Under the pieces are notes generated by a model, which worked only from the letters and a program-made list of their open reading frames with translations, had not been told where the DNA came from and did not search any database. Both the position numbers and the translations under genes were made by a program. Positions 61,426 to 64,000 of a DNA stretch of 64,000 bases are shown piece by piece. Position 1 is the stretch's first letter. Each line of letters begins with the position of its first letter. The DNA comes from a virus: positions 1 to 64,000 of the IMG/VR virus record IMGVR_UViG_3300027969_000043, one strand, 5' to 3'.

Positions 61426-64000
61426 TTAATCATAAACTCTTATTTCTATCACAGTATAATAGGTATCGCCAAATACCCTATCTGAGGTTGCCTTAGCTAC
61501 TTGTATTTTACTTGAATCTACAAAATTGGTAAACATAAAACCATAAGTAGCTACTGTTATATCACCCCCACCCTTAGATACACCACATGTAGCAAAAATT
61601 GCCGTTTTATCAGTAGTAAATGGTGTACCAGTAGATGCGCTAATTGTTATTACTTTTACACTCCTATCGTAAACTACACCAATTGTTGTGTTAAGTTCAT
61701 TTTCTAAAACAATAGGATAACCAGCAGTCATATTATTTCCAGAATCTATATCAACCGCCGCAACATATCTTTTATAAGGGTTTATTGTTCTCCACATAGT
61801 ACCATCATACAACTGGAGACCAGCATATCTCCTTGTAGGAGTACTTCCAGAGGCATCTGAATGAACAATAAGTCCTTTTGCTGGACTACTTGGCAAATCT
61901 CCACTACCTACTCTTGGTGGTAAAAAACCTTTAGATGTTGATGTTAAATCTAATATCGCACTAGAATTTGGTTTATTAATGCCAATACTTACAGCACTAC
62001 CAGTAATTGCGGTAAATATTGAACTTGAAACATCGTTTGAATTACATCCAGTCCCAAATAAAACACCACCTATATTAAACGAATTTACTGTACCCGAACT
62101 TAATGTTATATTAGTACCAATAATAATATTATTGTTACCAAATCCACCACTAGAAGCAGCTTTACTACCTATTATGATACTTGAGTTAGATGTTGTTCCG
62201 CTACCAGCACTAGGGCCAATAATTATTGTGGATGCGGCTGTTTTTACATTCAACCCCGCATTAACACCAATTGCTATCATGTTATCACTAGTACCAACAC
62301 CAGACCCAGCTAAATTTCCAATAAAAATACCATTAGTTGTACCTGTTACACCTTCACCAGAATTACTACCAATAAAAATACCCCTGTCAGCACCTGTTGA
62401 ATTCTTACCAGCATCAGCACCAATCATAACTGCATTTGGGGCGATATCACCAGCATTACCAGCATTACTTCCAATCATAACTGCGGTACTAGAACCATTT
62501 GCTCCGACACCAGCATTAGTACCAATAAAAACAGAACCACTAGAAGTATGAGCTAATTCACCAGCACTAGTACCAATATACACCCCATTTAGGCTTGTAC
62601 TACCCGTAATACCCCTAGCTGTTCCATTACCTATGATTACAGATGATGTTGAATTTACCGAGCTTTGACCTGCTTGGTATCCTATATATACACCCTTATC
62701 GTTATTTGAGGATGATTTAAGAGCCTCATACCCAATAGCAATACTATATTCTGATTTACCCGTTAAATTGGTGGAATTATCACCAGCACTTCGACCAATA
62801 AATGTTGAACCACTAGCACTTGTTGCATTTTTACCAGCGTCCTCACCAATAAATAGTGAGTAGCTAGCGTTAGTTGCACCACTACCAGCATTTTTACCTA
62901 TAAAAGCCGAACTAGTAACAGAGCTAGCACTCCAACCAGCACCAGAACCAGCAAAGAATGAATAAGTTGCACCAGTAGCACCTTTACCAGCGCTAACGCC
63001 AAAAAATTGAGAATTATTAGCAGATGTTGCACCATAACCCGCCTGACTACCAATCATTATTGAGTTATTTGCGCTAGTACCACCTAATCCACTTTGTGTA
63101 CCAATAAATGTTGAATTACTAGCGCTACTAGCATTAGAACCAGCACCAACACCAATAAATGTTGAATTATTAGCGTTACTGGATTGATAACCAGCTTGGT
63201 CACCGATAAATAAAGAATTATCGGCAAAAGTTGCACCAAAACCACTTCTATCACCAATAAATGTTGAACCACTAGCGTTAGTGGCTGATGTACCAGCGCT
63301 TAAACCAAATACAAACATACTGCTAGCTAAAGCTTTAGCTCCATTACCAAAAGCTATAGAACCAGTACCTGTAGCTACTGGAATAACAGCAGGTGGTGTA
63401 TTATTTTCATCGTACCAATAAAGTGTTGCACCAATATTACCAAGAACATTACCACCAGTTATATCAGTAATGCTCTTAAACGAAACACTTCCGTTAGATT
63501 CTCTTGTTAATAACTGAGGAGCTGTAGTACCACTAGAAATACCAGATAATGTTAATGTATTTGCAGTTAAACCACTAGTAAATACCGTACCACCACTTAC
63601 TGTTCCACCACTTAATGGAAGATAAGCACCTGAAGCAGACGACGAACCTGTATACGCAGATAGGCTTATTGTAAATGCTGAATATCCGTCTGTTCTATTT
63701 TGAGTTAAGGTTATTGTATTTGATGATAACGTAAACCCTGTTACAAAAGTATCTGCAGTAAGATTACCACCACCTATATCATTAATGTTTTTAAATGAAA
63801 CATTTCCGTTAGATTCTCTTGTTAATACCTGAGTAGCAGTAGCAGCACTAGAAATACTAGACAATGTTACATCACCACCAAAATATGTTGTACCTGTTTG
63901 AACCTTTAACGCATATGTATCACCTGATACATTAGACCCCTTTATTGGTGCACCAGCAATGTATACGTTACTTAAAGCACTATACGTAACACCAGATGTA
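61426..64000 (-). CDS. Tail fibre with YadA-head-like repeats, 5' end outside the window
   Basis: The frame is open from 61426 to the right edge, so the TTG that could start an 812-residue product at 63864 is unlikely to be the true start. The N-terminal visible part carries the shared shaft modules VTGFTLSSNTITLTQNR and GAYLPLSGGTVSGGT. Next are about two dozen 17-residue repeats (NSTFIGVGAGSNASSAS type; about 62.2-63.3 kb) like the left-handed head of YadA-type trimeric adhesins. The C-terminal region has SKGFLPPRVGSGDLPSSPA and a beta-rich end domain (IGVVYDRSVKVITIS). It heads an operon with the attachment-like, LRR and beta-helix genes, so it is probably the main fibre of that adhesin complex. 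Confidence 0.75.
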   Translation of the reverse strand, partial: TSGVTYSALSNVYIAGAPIKGSNVSGDTYALKVQTGTTYFGGDVTLSSISSAATATQVLTRESNGNVSFKNINDIGGGNLTADTFVTGFTLSSNTITLTQNRTDGYSAFTISLSAYTGSSSASGAYLPLSGGTVSGGTVFTSGLTANTLTLSGISSGTTAPQLLTRESNGSVSFKSITDITGGNVLGNIGATLYWYDENNTPPAVIPVATGTGSIAFGNGAKALASSMFVFGLSAGTSATNASGSTFIGDRSGFGATFADNSLFIGDQAGYQSSNANNSTFIGVGAGSNASSASNSTFIGTQSGLGGTSANNSIMIGSQAGYGATSANNSQFFGVSAGKGATGATYSFFAGSGAGWSASSVTSSAFIGKNAGSGATNASYSLFIGEDAGKNATSASGSTFIGRSAGDNSTNLTGKSEYSIAIGYEALKSSSNNDKGVYIGYQAGQSSVNSTSSVIIGNGTARGITGSTSLNGVYIGTSAGELAHTSSGSVFIGTNAGVGANGSSTAVMIGSNAGNAGDIAPNAVMIGADAGKNSTGADRGIFIGSNSGEGVTGTTNGIFIGNLAGSGVGTSDNMIAIGVNAGLNVKTAASTIIIGPSAGSGTTSNSSIIIGSKAASSGGFGNNNIIIGTNITLSSGTVNSFNIGGVLFGTGCNSNDVSSSIFTAITGSAVSIGINKPNSSAILDLTSTSKGFLPPRVGSGDLPSSPAKGLIVHSDASGSTPTRRYAGLQLYDGTMWRTINPYKRYVAAVDIDSGNNMTAGYPIVLENELNTTIGVVYDRSVKVITISASTGTPFTTDKTAIFATCGVSKGGGDITVATYGFMFTNFVDSSKIQVAKATSDRVFGDTYYTVIEIRVYD
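62220..63300 (-). repeat. About two dozen 17-residue YadA-head-like repeats
   Basis: Units follow the pattern N-S-x-F-I-G-x-x-A-G-x-x-A-x-x-A-x, for example NSLFIGDQAGYQSSNAN. This periodicity suits a left-handed beta-roll trimer that projects a stiff stalk or head. Confidence 0.75.

Noticed and set aside
61426-63864. TTG at 63864 as start of the right-edge fibre
   Set aside because: The frame stays open to the window edge with fibre-like sequence (YALKVQTGTTYFGGDV) before the TTG, so the true start lies outside.
1-64000. CRISPR arrays
   Set aside because: Repeats found are in frame in fibre or sheath genes. No short palindromic repeats with unique spacers were seen.
1-64000. tRNA genes
   Set aside because: No cloverleaf-like segment with a T-loop GGTTCAAATCC-type motif and acceptor pairing was noticed in the gaps. 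The gaps are short and AT-rich. A tRNA scan was not possible.

Overview
The window is a 64 kb piece of a large, AT-rich tailed-phage genome with a contractile tail. It carries T4-type core genes: replicative helicase, 5'-exonuclease, UvsX-like recombinase, gp32-like SSB, family B DNA polymerase, tail tube, tail sheath, baseplate hub, tape measure and neck proteins. The host is most likely a member of the Bacteroidota. Three things point there: several promoters match the Bacteroidota housekeeping form (TTG, 19-20 bases, TAnnTTTG); the genes inspected lack Shine-Dalgarno sequences and have A/T-rich leaders; and one gene encodes a Bacteroidota-style secreted protein with a signal peptide and an SprB-like repeat. 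No tRNA, CRISPR array, integrase or major capsid gene was seen.

Layout. 1-5.4 kb (minus strand): nucleotide and DNA metabolism, with the start of a probable class II ribonucleotide reductase, a DnaB/gp41-type helicase, an unknown gene, a 5'-3' exonuclease, a RecA/UvsX-type recombinase and SSB. 5.4-7.7 kb (minus): four small or acidic genes of unknown role. 7.7-31.8 kb (minus): tail and baseplate block, with a 2373-residue hub carrying M15 peptidase, lysozyme-like and SGNH hydrolase domains, a LysM-like gp53 candidate, a 2174-residue baseplate protein with an OmpA-like domain, the tape measure, a candidate frameshifted chaperone pair, the tail tube, two internal or structural unknowns and a free-standing homing endonuclease. 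31.9-36.8 kb: a 1636-residue tail sheath with a very large repetitive insertion. 37-48.9 kb (minus): a fibre/adhesin cluster with three glycine-rich paralogs, repeat fibres and a seven-repeat propeller, led by two neck or tail-completion candidates. 49-52.3 kb (plus): SNF2 helicase, glutaredoxin and a gp13-like neck protein. 52.3-57.4 kb (minus): DNA polymerase and an ArdC-like antirestriction protein. 57.4-64 kb (minus): a second adhesin operon with a secreted beta-helix protein, a leucine-rich-repeat protein, a small baseplate-like protein and a fibre that runs off the right edge.

Expression. Two promoter classes are visible. Host-type promoters lie before SSB, DNA polymerase, the homing endonuclease and the gene pair at 7.6 kb. 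A second motif, ATATTTAT(A/T), lies 3-44 bases (mostly 10-35) upstream of most structural transcription units, and for a few non-structural ones, and reads in the direction of the gene on both strands. It is the reverse complement of the T4 late box TATAAATA. Rho-independent terminators close many units.

Most promising for follow-up: the giant sheath insertion, the candidate frameshift just upstream of the tape measure, the multi-enzyme hub, the signal-peptide beta-helix/SprB protein inside a fibre operon, and the ATATTTATA motif.
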